A DNA stretch of 64,000 nt from Schizochytrium sp. TIO01. Its lineage: Eukaryota; Sar; Bigyra; Thraustochytrida; Thraustochytriidae. Every line of letters begins with the position of its first letter. Position 1 is the stretch's first letter. This document shows positions 1 through 9,877 of this stretch, in pieces. The notes under the pieces were generated by a model. The model was given only the letters and a program-made list of their open reading frames with translations, was not told the DNA's origin and did no database searches. The position numbers and the translations under genes are program-made. Where the stretch lies: NCBI GenBank assembly GCA_004764695.1, contig SMSO01000025.1, positions 2,155,102 to 2,219,101 on the forward strand, in the 5' to 3' direction.

Positions 1-2261
1 ATTGCCCAATCATCGCCACCTGAAATTACGCGATCGTTCTCTGCTACAACGCACACCACCTGGGTGGTGCGGGTGTCGAACGTTTGCATGATAGGGCCTC
101 GATAATCTGGTAAACTCTGCGTTAATGACTCAAATCCTCCTATAGTAGGTCTATGGACTGATATTACAAGAGGATGATACTTCGGCATGCGAGAGCGAAT
201 CTGGCACGCAAGTTCGTCGATATCACGACTCAAAACGGACATATTTTGCCGAAGAAATTGCGGTGTAGCACAACATTCAAAGAGGTCATACGTAGAACAA
301 GTTTGAATGATGTCGCCCAAGCGATGGTATCGCTGATCTGGCGTAGGACCACCACAATCAATACTACGGTAAAGCCAAGAAAAATTATGTAAAAGATTGA
401 CTGCGTCTTCTCTTCTTCCGCACTCGAGAAGGTGGAAAAGACTGTGCTTGAGTGCAAATTTTTCCATCTCGGATCCTGAAAACTTCCTGGACACAGACAT
501 GCATAAGTTAGCAAGGTCATCGTGACCAGTGTATAGATTTACATATAGATCAGGGCCGGCACGAGCACGATCTGATATGAACTCAATAAACTCAGGAGAT
601 AAAAAAGTTATGCTTTCATGCTCCACAGTGAAAATATATGGAACATTATTCATGAGCTGGCTTGCATTCTCCAGTGAAACAAGTTGAGGCAAAAATGCCA
701 TTGGAAGAGGTTCTCGAGCCATGCAGATAGCCCGAAGTAGCTTCTGGTATCCTACGTGGTTGCCGCCTAGGAAATGGGTAAGTAGTAGTCTAAAGGACTC
801 TTGCAAGATTGAATCCATACCACGAGAAACCAGCTTACGAATGTCAGAGTCGCGAAGAGTCCCGGGCGTGAAGTCTCTGTAGAATTTCTCTTCAATTACT
901 CGAGCCCAAGCATAGGAAAATGTTGGTGCTGCCTGAATTGCGAGTACTGCATTCTCGAACTCCGAAGGTTGAAGGACAAGAGGTTCTAGTCGGCTTCGAA
1001 GGTAACACAAAATGTTCGAACGAAAAACCGATGCTTCAATTTGATAATGCACCAAATCACAACGTTCCAGTTTGCTAGTAATAGCAGCAGAATTACGGCA
1101 AGAAACGATAAGTCCAAGCCAAGCTGGTGTTGCGTCGGCCCATGCGTCTGTAATAATTCGTCCCAAAGTACTACGCTGGGACACATCCGCTTGATCAATA
1201 CCATCTAACACCACAAGAATCCTAGCCGGAGGAACAGGAATTTTGGAGCATGGTATGACAATGCTATGTTTGAAAAGCACTTCCGGATCTGTAATACTTG
1301 TAAGGAAAGGAGGGAATTCTTTTCGCAGACCTGGTAGCAATTTGCTTAATTGAAATGCAACAGAAAGAAGAGCCTCACACACACTAAGTGATGTTGGCAC
1401 ATTTGGAGTAAAGAAGTGAGCTGCACCAATGGCCCATGTCCTACTCATCGATGTGAAGGAGAGGCGACGACGCTTCTTTTTTTGTAATTGTAACTCTTCC
1501 ATGTGAATAGTATAAGGCACAAGCTTTTCGTCAACGCATAATCTCGCTAGTGTCACTGATTTTCCTGAGTAAGCGGCGCCTGTTAATAAGAGAATACGTG
1601 AACGAACAGATTTGTCACGGGCCCATCCTGAAATGGTATCTATTACTTGATTGGAAACAATACTTCTAAACTGTAGGGCCTTTGCACGAATGTACTGGTA
1701 GTGATCAGGCGTCGCCATGTGTAAGGGTTTTCGTTGAATCAACTCAGGACCTCTCTTAGGTGGTCTTCGAGCGCATTCGCTCATCATATGCGCTAGGGCA
1801 TGCATACTCTGATCAAAATTTGGTTCTGTCGGAAATGTGGTCGCCGGAGCGCCGCGAAATACAATTTCTAGAGTTTGTGGCCAGCGCTTTTGCTTCATCG
1901 CGGCCTTATCAAAGGCTATGGCAATCATGTGTTGGGGTTTAATGCGTGCTGCAAGCTGAAATTCAAACGCCGCAGGGATGTAATCGGGATTACCATTGAC
2001 ATATCTCAGGTAAGATTTGTCGAGACATACCAAAACTACATTGCATTTCTGAACTTGTTGTCGATGCCAGACTTTGTCTTTGTTCCTTCTTTCTGCCTCT
2101 TTAAGATTTATCAAGATGTTCATCTCAGGTCGGGCAGCAAACCAGTTCGCAAGAACCTGAAGGTGTCTTAGGGTACTTATATTATCTGGACCATCCTCAC
2201 TCGTTACAAATGATGGATGAACCTCAACTACGCGTTTATGGCCGAGGGTTAAATAGCTCAT
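1..2261 (-). CDS. TIR-like/NACHT/WD40 STAND NTPase, 3' part missing
   Basis: An uninterrupted frame runs from an ATG at 2261 off the left edge, giving at least 753 residues. Residues 1-150 look like a TIR-type domain, with alternating hydrophobic strands and a block reading KCNVVLVCLDKSYL that resembles the middle strand and helix of TIR folds. A NACHT-type NTPase follows, with Walker A GAAYSGKS near residues 223-230 and Walker B ILVVLDGID near 345-355. An all-helical region comes next, and in the last 30 visible residues a segment with VVCVVAENDRVISGGDD looks like the first blade of a WD40 propeller. STAND proteins of this layout act as ligand-triggered switches: the sensor holds the NTPase closed, and oligomerisation activates the N-terminal effector. 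The domain calls are from motif recognition. The TIR call is the weakest, because the usual first strand is poorly matched. The propeller lies outside the window. Whether the effector cleaves NAD or only scaffolds cannot be told. Confidence 0.78.
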   Translation of the reverse strand, partial: MSYLTLGHKRVVEVHPSFVTSEDGPDNISTLRHLQVLANWFAARPEMNILINLKEAERRNKDKVWHRQQVQKCNVVLVCLDKSYLRYVNGNPDYIPAAFEFQLAARIKPQHMIAIAFDKAAMKQKRWPQTLEIVFRGAPATTFPTEPNFDQSMHALAHMMSECARRPPKRGPELIQRKPLHMATPDHYQYIRAKALQFRSIVSNQVIDTISGWARDKSVRSRILLLTGAAYSGKSVTLARLCVDEKLVPYTIHMEELQLQKKKRRRLSFTSMSRTWAIGAAHFFTPNVPTSLSVCEALLSVAFQLSKLLPGLRKEFPPFLTSITDPEVLFKHSIVIPCSKIPVPPARILVVLDGIDQADVSQRSTLGRIITDAWADATPAWLGLIVSCRNSAAITSKLERCDLVHYQIEASVFRSNILCYLRSRLEPLVLQPSEFENAVLAIQAAPTFSYAWARVIEEKFYRDFTPGTLRDSDIRKLVSRGMDSILQESFRLLLTHFLGGNHVGYQKLLRAICMAREPLPMAFLPQLVSLENASQLMNNVPYIFTVEHESITFLSPEFIEFISDRARAGPDLYVNLYTGHDDLANLCMSVSRKFSGSEMEKFALKHSLFHLLECGRREDAVNLLHNFSWLYRSIDCGGPTPDQRYHRLGDIIQTCSTYDLFECCATPQFLRQNMSVLSRDIDELACQIRSRMPKYHPLVISVHRPTIGGFESLTQSLPDYRGPIMQTFDTRTTQVVCVVAENDRVISGGDDWA

Positions 2262-3919
2262 GATAGATCTCAGGATCTATCTATCGTCAAAGCTAACTCG
2301 CCAAGGTACCAATTATTAAGGCAGGCTCGCAATGAAGTTTTGCAATAACTTCTTCAGATCGTGTACAGTCTTTCCGTTTTCGTTGCCTTATGTAGATTAC
2401 AGTCAAACATTCGACACCTTGTCAAAATCAGCTAAGACAAAAGTGGGCAGTACTCAGGAATAGTGTTTGCCTAGATTTCTGTCGCCGTCATTGCCGCCAT
2501 ATACCAAACGTTCATGTTTTACCTCGTTTATTAAGTTTATTCCTCTTTTTCAAGCAAGTAATCTCTCTCTTCTTTCAAGCCGGTCAGTCAATCGATCGTT
2601 ACCGTGTACAGGCCCTATACATTTCTTCTTTTAACACGGTTTTCGACAGTGAAATTATAGTAGACATCGTGGGATATATTTCATAATTTGCCCCCATGCA
2701 TTCATGCAGAAAATTCCAATTACACCACAACGGATACCTGAATGTGTAAAGGTCATATTACTCAAACACAACGGACTTTGCTTTGTGGTGCCACTGTGGA
2801 ATCATATTAGCAAATATGAAGAAAATGATACAACAACTCGAGGTAAAAATTGTTAGGACCACAGGGTTAGCAAATGACTTAAAGGCTGGGCATGACTAAA
2901 TTGACGCAAAACTCTTATTTGGTAGCCCTTGTACCGTTGAATATCCCCCCCCCCCAAATTAAAAATAATTGAAATAAATTGTTAAATAATTAAATCCCAT
3001 CTACCTAATATTCTCTTTTAAAAAATAACAAACTAATGAAAGTGCGTTGCGTTGCGTTGTCACATCTACTTCGACTAGCGCAACAAAAGGTACCCTTACT
3101 ATGCTAGAAAAGGGAAAGAATGAATGAAAGAATGAAATAAAAATGCACCTAGCCCGAGACGTTATTTGAAAACTCAAAGAATAGGCTAGACCATCCACCT
3201 TCCCCTGGGAAACTTGGAAAATTGCTGGTGAAATTGTCGCAATCAAATATCTGATTTTTTGTCCCCTCTTACAATTTCAATGAAACCTAATCGATGATGG
3301 TGTCAAGAAAATATGAATGGTGGTTAAGCGAATTAGGATTGTCTTGCAATCAAAACACTCTGACACATTGTTTTAGGAGCCCTATTTGTTCACTGTCTCC
3401 GTTGATTTTCGGAAGTTAATGTTGCAGCACCAGCAACAAAGACAACACAACAACCTTGATTATTTCGCTTCATGTCTTGCATGCTCTTTGAACCAGGTAC
3501 ACAACAAAATTACTATGACAGCAGTATTTTTTTGTCTCGAATAAAGCAAATGCACCGTGTCCTGCATCCGATTGCCATTTGATACTTTTCACTTCTTGTC
3601 CCGGCAAGATGTCATCTGCTCTTTTCTTATTTTTACTTTTTTTTTTTTAATAGTAAGAACCATGTTATAATATGTCCTATGTGGCAATACCTGTTCAACT
3701 GGCACAGCATCTCGAAGGTCTCTGTTCGAATTTTACCGATACTGCCAAACGGGTCATCTCAAGGCGAACCTGGTTAAACGAATATTATCAACTCTGTCCA
3801 AAGAGTTATAGGAATATACCCATTCCCGAATGCGACGATTCCAATGCATGGTTTACTGACTATATGCGTCTTTTAAAAATAGGATAAAAAATTCAATGTT
3901 GCTATTATTGTTATTGTTG
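2262..3919. other. Intergenic, AT-rich, no convincing gene
   Basis: This is about 1.66 kb between the start of the NACHT gene and the stop of the ankyrin/WW gene. It holds an 11-base C run at about 2945-2955 and a 12-base T run at about 3637-3648. A 71-codon ATG frame on the plus strand (3672-3887) has no recognisable motif. I see no RNA gene. The first 300 bases before 2261 should contain the promoter of the NACHT gene, but no core element stands out. Confidence 0.6.
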
Positions 3920-6900
3920 CTATTGTTGTTGCTGCTGCTGTTGTTGTGGATCCACACAAATGAAAGCCTTGAAACTTTTTATTCTTTGTTTCGCGTACTT
4001 GTCAAGGTGGACTAGCAACTCGAGGACATATAAATGTGCATCTTCGAATTCTTCTTTGGCGTCTTGAGACTCCTCCTTTGGTTTGCAGAAACGAATCGCA
4101 AGATGAAATACAAGTTGCACCCATTGATTAAATGGTACTTCATGCGATTTCAAGGAGCCCGGTGAACCAGGTTTTCGTATACTAGCATCCAAAAAAAGTT
4201 GCAGAAGGTCAGATTTTGAGCAAAATGTAGGACAGATGGAGAAGTCAGTTGCAAAAAGAACCATCTCTTCAACAGTAATAGTTTTCTGTGTCGCTGCCCG
4301 GCCTCGTTTCTCTGCTATCAGCGCATAAAATAAGTATACCATCTTAAGCTGCGACACATTAGCCTGAAGAATCTTCCGAATTGCTCCTGTGGCAAGGCGC
4401 TTAGATTCCTTCTGGTATATTCGACTCCTTTGTTCCACCTCAAGGCCAGCTTGAACGCACGTAGGTACTAGACTCTCTTTGCAGTATGTAAGTGCAGGGC
4501 ATGCCATTTTGACAACTACTCGATCCAGAGACTGTAAAAAGGCCTCAAAGTCCAAGTATTGAGCTTGATCTTTAGATGCCTCGAAGGATGTATCTACAAC
4601 AGCGTCTCTGTCAAACATGGATAGTTTTAACGAACCCGCATCTAGGAGACGTCGTAAACCATCTTTAGGCATACCTTTTGGAGGTGTAGAATATGCACGA
4701 TAAAGAGCATACAAAAGGCTATTTTCCCCTGATTTCCCAACAACGTCTTCATCCTTGGAGTTAATATATTGCATATGAACAGAGACAAGAACCTGAACTT
4801 GTGGGGTTTGTTGGGATGCTCGTCGAAAAACATCAACACAATCGGAGTCCAAAACAGATGAGGGTTTAATATGGGCTGGTTGGGGAGCGCCCCCTCCAAT
4901 CGAGCGGGAACTTGGCGTTGTTGCTAATTTTCTTACGCTATGACTCGAAATAGAGGCATTCGAAGGTGTTGGAGCACCTGTTGATTTGGAAGCTGCAGCA
5001 ACGCTAGCAGGTACCTTAGTTCGATTCATAATTTGCGCTCGCTTCAGTGCCCTAGCCTTACGCCTTTCTTGCAACTTTTGCTGCAATTTATCGTTCTGTC
5101 TCATTCGCTCAGAACTTAGCAAAGATGCTAGTTTCTTTACTTCCTGCCCATGTTCAGCAAGAATCTCAGCCTTTTCCTTTTCTTTTTCTTGTTTCTCATT
5201 CGCCGATTCGATCTGCTCTACTAATTTTGCCGTTTGTTCAGCTGTAGCTTTCATTTTCTCTTCGAATTCTTTACGTAATTTTTCTGCAATTTCCGCTGCA
5301 GCTTCCGCTTTAACAGATTCTTTTAAGGCCTCAAGCTCTTCAGTGCGACCCCTCATACTAATCACCATTTCTTGAGCCTCTGATTCTGCATGTTGCCTAA
5401 ACTGCTCTTCTTCTTCACGTTGCAGACGAAGTCGTTCCTCCTCTGCATCGGCAGGTAGTTCCCATTCACATTCTCCAGATTCGTTATTATAGTAAAATAC
5501 ATCGCCTGTTACTGGATCTTCACATTCGCTCCAGCTTAATATCTGCTTTCGAACAAAAGCACGTTGGCGAATTTGTTCTGCCTCACTAATCTCCGCACCT
5601 TCATCTTCAACGCTAAATCCAAAACCAGTATCTTCTCCGGCAGGGAGTTCGTCTTGGAGTCCAGCAGGCACCTCCCATGAAGATTCTCCAGTAATTGCAT
5701 TCCAATAAAAGGGTTCACCAGTTTCTTTGTCAATAAACTGTGCCCATTCACCGCGCCAGTCCAATATCTGACCATCTTGCCGCCGCGTACTCCATGGAGT
5801 ACTTGCACGATCCTCTTGATTACTTTCCTCTATGGGATGATTAAATGCTTCCCAAGACTCCTCATTTGCGCCAATACCGGTATTGAGATGGAGAAAAGAA
5901 GCTCTCATACTACCGTCTAGCATTGGCAAACCTGTAAAATCCTGATACGTTTGGGCTGATTGAGGCCTCATTGAACCAAAATAGTTTCGTCCTAAATCAA
6001 AGCCTGCTGCAGTCTGTGGTCTGCCATTGAAAAAACCCCCGTTGTTGTCGTATGGCAAATTTTCGAACTGCTGTTGCGACCATACTAGTGTGGCAGCACG
6101 TTCATATTGAGACTTGTACAATGTATTCATAAGGTCATCAATGTATTTAGCGCATTCTTCTTGCCCATTCAAGCTAGCAAGATCCTTTGCAGTATACCCT
6201 TGATGGTTGGCGAGTCGAATAAGCTCAAGATCAAGAAAGCCTTTAAACGCTTTAATGCATTCTAAACTACCATTACAAGCAGCAGCATGCAATGCGGAAT
6301 CGCCATAGCTATCTTGAATAAGCAGCATTTTATGGATGTCGCATAATGGGTTATCCAAAATTTCTGTAACAATATGTTTTTTGTTGGTTGCGCAAGCTGT
6401 AAACAAAGGAACTCTACCGTGCTCATCTATTGCAAACAAATCCCCGTGTGCATCCATAAGCATCTTGCACGATGCTGTGCAACTGCATACGTGAAGAGGA
6501 GAAAACCCTTTGTTGTTGCGGATATTGACATCAATCTCTGGTTGCTGCAATAACAGATTCAGCGTAGCTTGATGACCGTAGTATGATGCCACGTGCAAAG
6601 GTCGATCTCCTTCGGAGTCACCAAGATTTAGTAAATCTGGGCGTCTCTGTAGTAGCTCTGCACAACATTCTACATGATTTTGCGCAGCTGCGTAGAACAG
6701 TGGAGTTCTTCCAGATGTGTCAAAGGCTGTAAACCGAAAATTCCTTTCTAAGGCACGCTTCAGGACCTGTAAGTTTCCTTCGTGAGCAGCAATATGAACA
6801 CCAAATCGGTCATCGTAGAGCTCATCGTTATCGCCTTCGTCATAAACCTCACCATTGTATGCATATGTATCGTCTGCAAGTGTTGAATTTCCATTAGTTG

Positions 6901-7186
6901 TATCATATGTTGCCGCTTGGGTTGCTCCTTGTTGAGTGTAAGCATAGTCTTGCGTGAAAGGGTGCGAGGCTTGGCTACCACCACGAGGCGAAACAGGGGG
7001 TAATGACTCCTCGTCTGCTTTCATTTCTGTTAGAACCTGTCCTGGCTGGAAGCCTGGGCGCATCAACTTTTCGAATTCATCATTTCGCCCACCTCGTGAA
7101 GACTTCGGCCTTGGCCGAGGTGCCGCCTCGCTAGAAGTAGGGTGCGAACCATCGTCACCCTCACCATCGCTTGGTGTATTGCCCAT
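3920..7186 (-). CDS. Ankyrin-repeat, tandem WW, coiled-coil scaffold protein
   Basis: The gene is one exon of 1088 residues. The start MGNTPS fits an N-myristoylation signal (Gly2, Ser6), so membrane anchoring is likely. Residues about 126-350 are ankyrin repeats with the usual TPLFYAA, PLHVASYYGH and ALHAAACNG cores. Two WW domains follow: one at about 480-506 (Trp, then FYWN, then WEVP), the other at 551-579 (Trp, FYYN, WELP). From about 580 to 720 there is a highly charged Glu/Lys/Gln coiled coil, then a basic stretch and a Ser-rich linker. Residues about 790-1075 are a helical region with hydrophobic helices and loosely EF-hand-like spacing, which I do not recognise. The protein ends in a Gln run coded by mixed CAG/CAA. 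WW domains bind proline-rich ligands and ankyrins bind proteins, so a scaffold role is inferred; no enzyme motif is visible. No ortholog can be named. Confidence 0.85.
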   Translation of the reverse strand: MGNTPSDGEGDDGSHPTSSEAAPRPRPKSSRGGRNDEFEKLMRPGFQPGQVLTEMKADEESLPPVSPRGGSQASHPFTQDYAYTQQGATQAATYDTTNGNSTLADDTYAYNGEVYDEGDNDELYDDRFGVHIAAHEGNLQVLKRALERNFRFTAFDTSGRTPLFYAAAQNHVECCAELLQRRPDLLNLGDSEGDRPLHVASYYGHQATLNLLLQQPEIDVNIRNNKGFSPLHVCSCTASCKMLMDAHGDLFAIDEHGRVPLFTACATNKKHIVTEILDNPLCDIHKMLLIQDSYGDSALHAAACNGSLECIKAFKGFLDLELIRLANHQGYTAKDLASLNGQEECAKYIDDLMNTLYKSQYERAATLVWSQQQFENLPYDNNGGFFNGRPQTAAGFDLGRNYFGSMRPQSAQTYQDFTGLPMLDGSMRASFLHLNTGIGANEESWEAFNHPIEESNQEDRASTPWSTRRQDGQILDWRGEWAQFIDKETGEPFYWNAITGESSWEVPAGLQDELPAGEDTGFGFSVEDEGAEISEAEQIRQRAFVRKQILSWSECEDPVTGDVFYYNNESGECEWELPADAEEERLRLQREEEEQFRQHAESEAQEMVISMRGRTEELEALKESVKAEAAAEIAEKLRKEFEEKMKATAEQTAKLVEQIESANEKQEKEKEKAEILAEHGQEVKKLASLLSSERMRQNDKLQQKLQERRKARALKRAQIMNRTKVPASVAAASKSTGAPTPSNASISSHSVRKLATTPSSRSIGGGAPQPAHIKPSSVLDSDCVDVFRRASQQTPQVQVLVSVHMQYINSKDEDVVGKSGENSLLYALYRAYSTPPKGMPKDGLRRLLDAGSLKLSMFDRDAVVDTSFEASKDQAQYLDFEAFLQSLDRVVVKMACPALTYCKESLVPTCVQAGLEVEQRSRIYQKESKRLATGAIRKILQANVSQLKMVYLFYALIAEKRGRAATQKTITVEEMVLFATDFSICPTFCSKSDLLQLFLDASIRKPGSPGSLKSHEVPFNQWVQLVFHLAIRFCKPKEESQDAKEEFEDAHLYVLELLVHLDKYAKQRIKSFKAFICVDPQQQQQQQQ

Positions 7187-8174
7187 AATACTCCTCGTGC
7201 CCTCTTGTGAAGACTATGTATAGTACGGTGATATAGTGTACGAAGGCACTTCAAAAGGTTGATCACCCAGCGCAGGCGAAGGCCCGCGCTTGGTGCCTTC
7301 GGCAGGAATTGTAGCTCTTTTCAATTCAATTAGAATCAGATGCACCTGGGTCAATGCTGTTGTGCCTCAGCTGGCTGTGTGCATTTTTTTCGAACTCACT
7401 TCGCTTTGATACTATTATGAGGTCAAAGTTGGGAACCTCATTTAATTTGAGAACATGACCTTGATGAATTGGTTATTGTAGTCAGGAAAACATTTCTTTT
7501 AACTTGATATCATTTTATTCTATCCACCAGGGGTTTCTGCTCCAGAAAACCAAGCTAGAGAAGAGAAGCTATTGCAAACATCTTTATGCCTCAAACATTT
7601 TCTTTTCTGGTTTTCGAGATATCTTTGTATAAAAGAATGCTAGCATGAGCCGAAATATAGAGATGGGTTGTAAAATGCACTTGAAAAAAGATAAATAATA
7701 AATAAAATTAGAAAGACTTCGCTTGTATGGGGTGTGTGCTATACTTCTAGCTAGCATAAGAGTATAATAGCGAAAAGGAAGAGATCCGTTCAATCCTCTG
7801 TGCGCGTTGCTGACTCTCTATGGATGTTAAAACCAGGTTTAAAAAAAGTATCGAAGTCAATCATATAGAGAACAACTCACAATTGTTCAATTTGCCATTA
7901 GAGATAAGAAATAAAGAAAAATTCAAGGTGAAGTGAAAGAAGCACCTATACGTTTTGGGCTTTGTGTAAAACAATGAATGAAGGAGAATAAAGTTTGATC
8001 CATGCGCACCCATTGCGACTAGGCCCTTAATCTTGTACGAACAGAAATTGAAAGAAAAAATCTGAATAGATCAATGCCCAAGAGTTCGGCAAATACCTGG
8101 AGTCTTAGGGAAAACAAAAGTTCAGAAAAAAAAAAAAAATTATAAGCAGCAGAGTATGTCCGTGTCAATGTTGT
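7187..8174. other. Intergenic, no gene seen
   Basis: About 990 bp lie upstream of the ankyrin/WW start. The first 150 bp are less AT-rich and should hold its promoter. The rest is AT-rich with an A run of about 14 at 8125-8140. I see no open frame with protein-like composition. Confidence 0.55.
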
Positions 8175-8466
8175 AAGTGACTAAGAAACCTTCGACGCAG
8201 GAAGGCGCGTTGGTAAAAAAAAACGCTCAGATGGGGTGGCAGGAAGAGTATTATTGCCATAGCCTTTGCAAATAAAACCTTTTTTTACTTTTTTGCGAGA
8301 CGAGTACAAAACCTCGACTTTCCAGGAACCGAGGAAGAGTTTTTTCTGTGAGAACATTAATCTTCTCCGCGGTAATTGGGGACATTGCTTCAGAGGCTGA
8401 ATTTGAATTATCCCGGCATATGTCCTGCTGCCTCTCGCAATGTTTAGGCAAGCCTAGAGAGGCCAA
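8175..8466 (-). pseudogene. Decayed copy of the 3' end of the 9878-14434 gene
   Basis: The minus-strand translation of this stretch mirrors the last 75 to 110 residues of the neighbouring 1518-residue protein. The segment LTEKTLPRFLESRGFVLVSQ aligns with VTEKNLHKFFENHGFTLISQ. Before it, an Asp/Ser-rich run matches the parental acidic linker. After it, the parental RGYGNIIVSSTPSDRRF is matched by YGNNTLPATPSERF, but only after a shift of frame, and the parental RGFLRRRFL is matched by DNA encoding RAFLRRRFL in yet another frame. Stops interrupt the upstream part. The similarity is visible at nucleotide level as well. The reading is a tandem duplicate of a once complete gene that has lost its frame. 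How far the relic extends towards 9.6 kb is unclear. Confidence 0.65.
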
Positions 8467-9877
8467 TTATCCTCTCTTCCAGATTTTGTAAGCCATTCGT
8501 GGTTGTTTGATATGAAGTCGGATTCTGCACCTTAATTAGATGTAGTTTCCCAATTAAGAAAGCTATTTAAAGATTCAGTTGCAGAAAGTTGAAGATCAAT
8601 CATATCATGGGAAGAACTGCCTAAGAACTCCAGGAAAAAGCCATGGACAACCAGCTTCTGTATGATCAAAATTGTAACCAAAGCTTTCTTTAGCTTTCGA
8701 AAAATTATCGGTAGTAAGGGGAAATGAATGAAATCAACAAAGTCCGCCAGCTGCAATGTTTGTAAGCTCTCAAAATTAGATGGTCAAGTCTGCGCATCGC
8801 CTGTTTGAGATACAAGTTTCGAATCAACAACTATAGAATGCCATTTAGGAGTACTCACCTTGTCAAGAGTAGCCTGGATTGCAGGCCATTTCTTATCTTG
8901 AAGATTCGAGTGAAGAGTGTTAGCAGTACGCTCATATCCGCTTAAATTCTCTTCATGTTCTGAATGATATATGGTATGATATTTACTTCCTTGTGAACTC
9001 GCATTATCCTCAATCTCCTAGGGAAGCAGCATACTTTGCAAAGTATTACAGGGGCTGTGAGGGCCAACCCGCACTTGACACAAATTTCGGGCAGAGTTTA
9101 TTGGCTTTGAATGGTTCATCAGTCCCTTTTAGTCATCATAGCTATTTGCCGGAGGCGCCCAGGTCGTATTATTTGATACATGTATATCTTCCTTCTCGAC
9201 ATCACATAGGAGCTTCTCCCAAGGCTCAGGTATCATACTGTCCCCAATTTCTGTATTCTGATATTCTGTGTTCTGAGTTTGCGTTGCAAAGATTTTGATT
9301 GCTAGGGCCTTAAAATGCGACATGGGTCCCGGTTCCAAGAGCTGTGCCGCAGCATTTACAAACTGTTCAAATGTCAGTTTTCTTGGGATTTCACCAAGAA
9401 CAACATTTTATTACCTCCTGTTGAGCTGTACCTCGGAGCCAAATTCGGCGAATTTAAAATGATCAAATTTTGCTCAATGCCGTCAATCACCTGAGTGGAG
9501 TTAAAGCATCAGATGTGGCAAGGGATTTCGCCTTGACCCTCAATTTCGAATTTCAGAGTTTACTCAAGAAACAGATTCCCTCTCATTGTAAGGAGAAAGG
9601 TTAGTTTCTTACTTGTAGCAGATTCTTTTCACAAATTGCCTCAAGCCGAAGCATCATGCGGATTTACAGAGTCATCTCTTCATTGTTGTTAAAACCAATA
9701 CAGTTTTGGTGTAGGGAGTTCTGACGCACACTTAGTGTTATTTTTAGAAAACATCTTCAAGGCAATATCCTGGCTTAGACATTGTGTCTTTGCAATGCAG
9801 AGCAATAATGCTCCCAGGTCTGTTAGTAAGCTAGTTTTCTTTATAATCAAATTCAAATGTTTTTAGTTTTCATATAT
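8467..9877. other. Intergenic, possibly containing more of the decayed duplicate
   Basis: This AT-rich spacer lies between the relic and the intact gene. On the minus strand a frame stays open from about 9412 down to 9129, with protein-like content (FEQFVNAAAQLL, then EPGPMSHFKAL). It has no good ATG and I could not align it to the neighbour. It may be an exon of an unrecognised gene or a piece of the duplicate. The last 100 bp before 9877 should hold the 3' UTR of the next gene. Confidence 0.4.
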
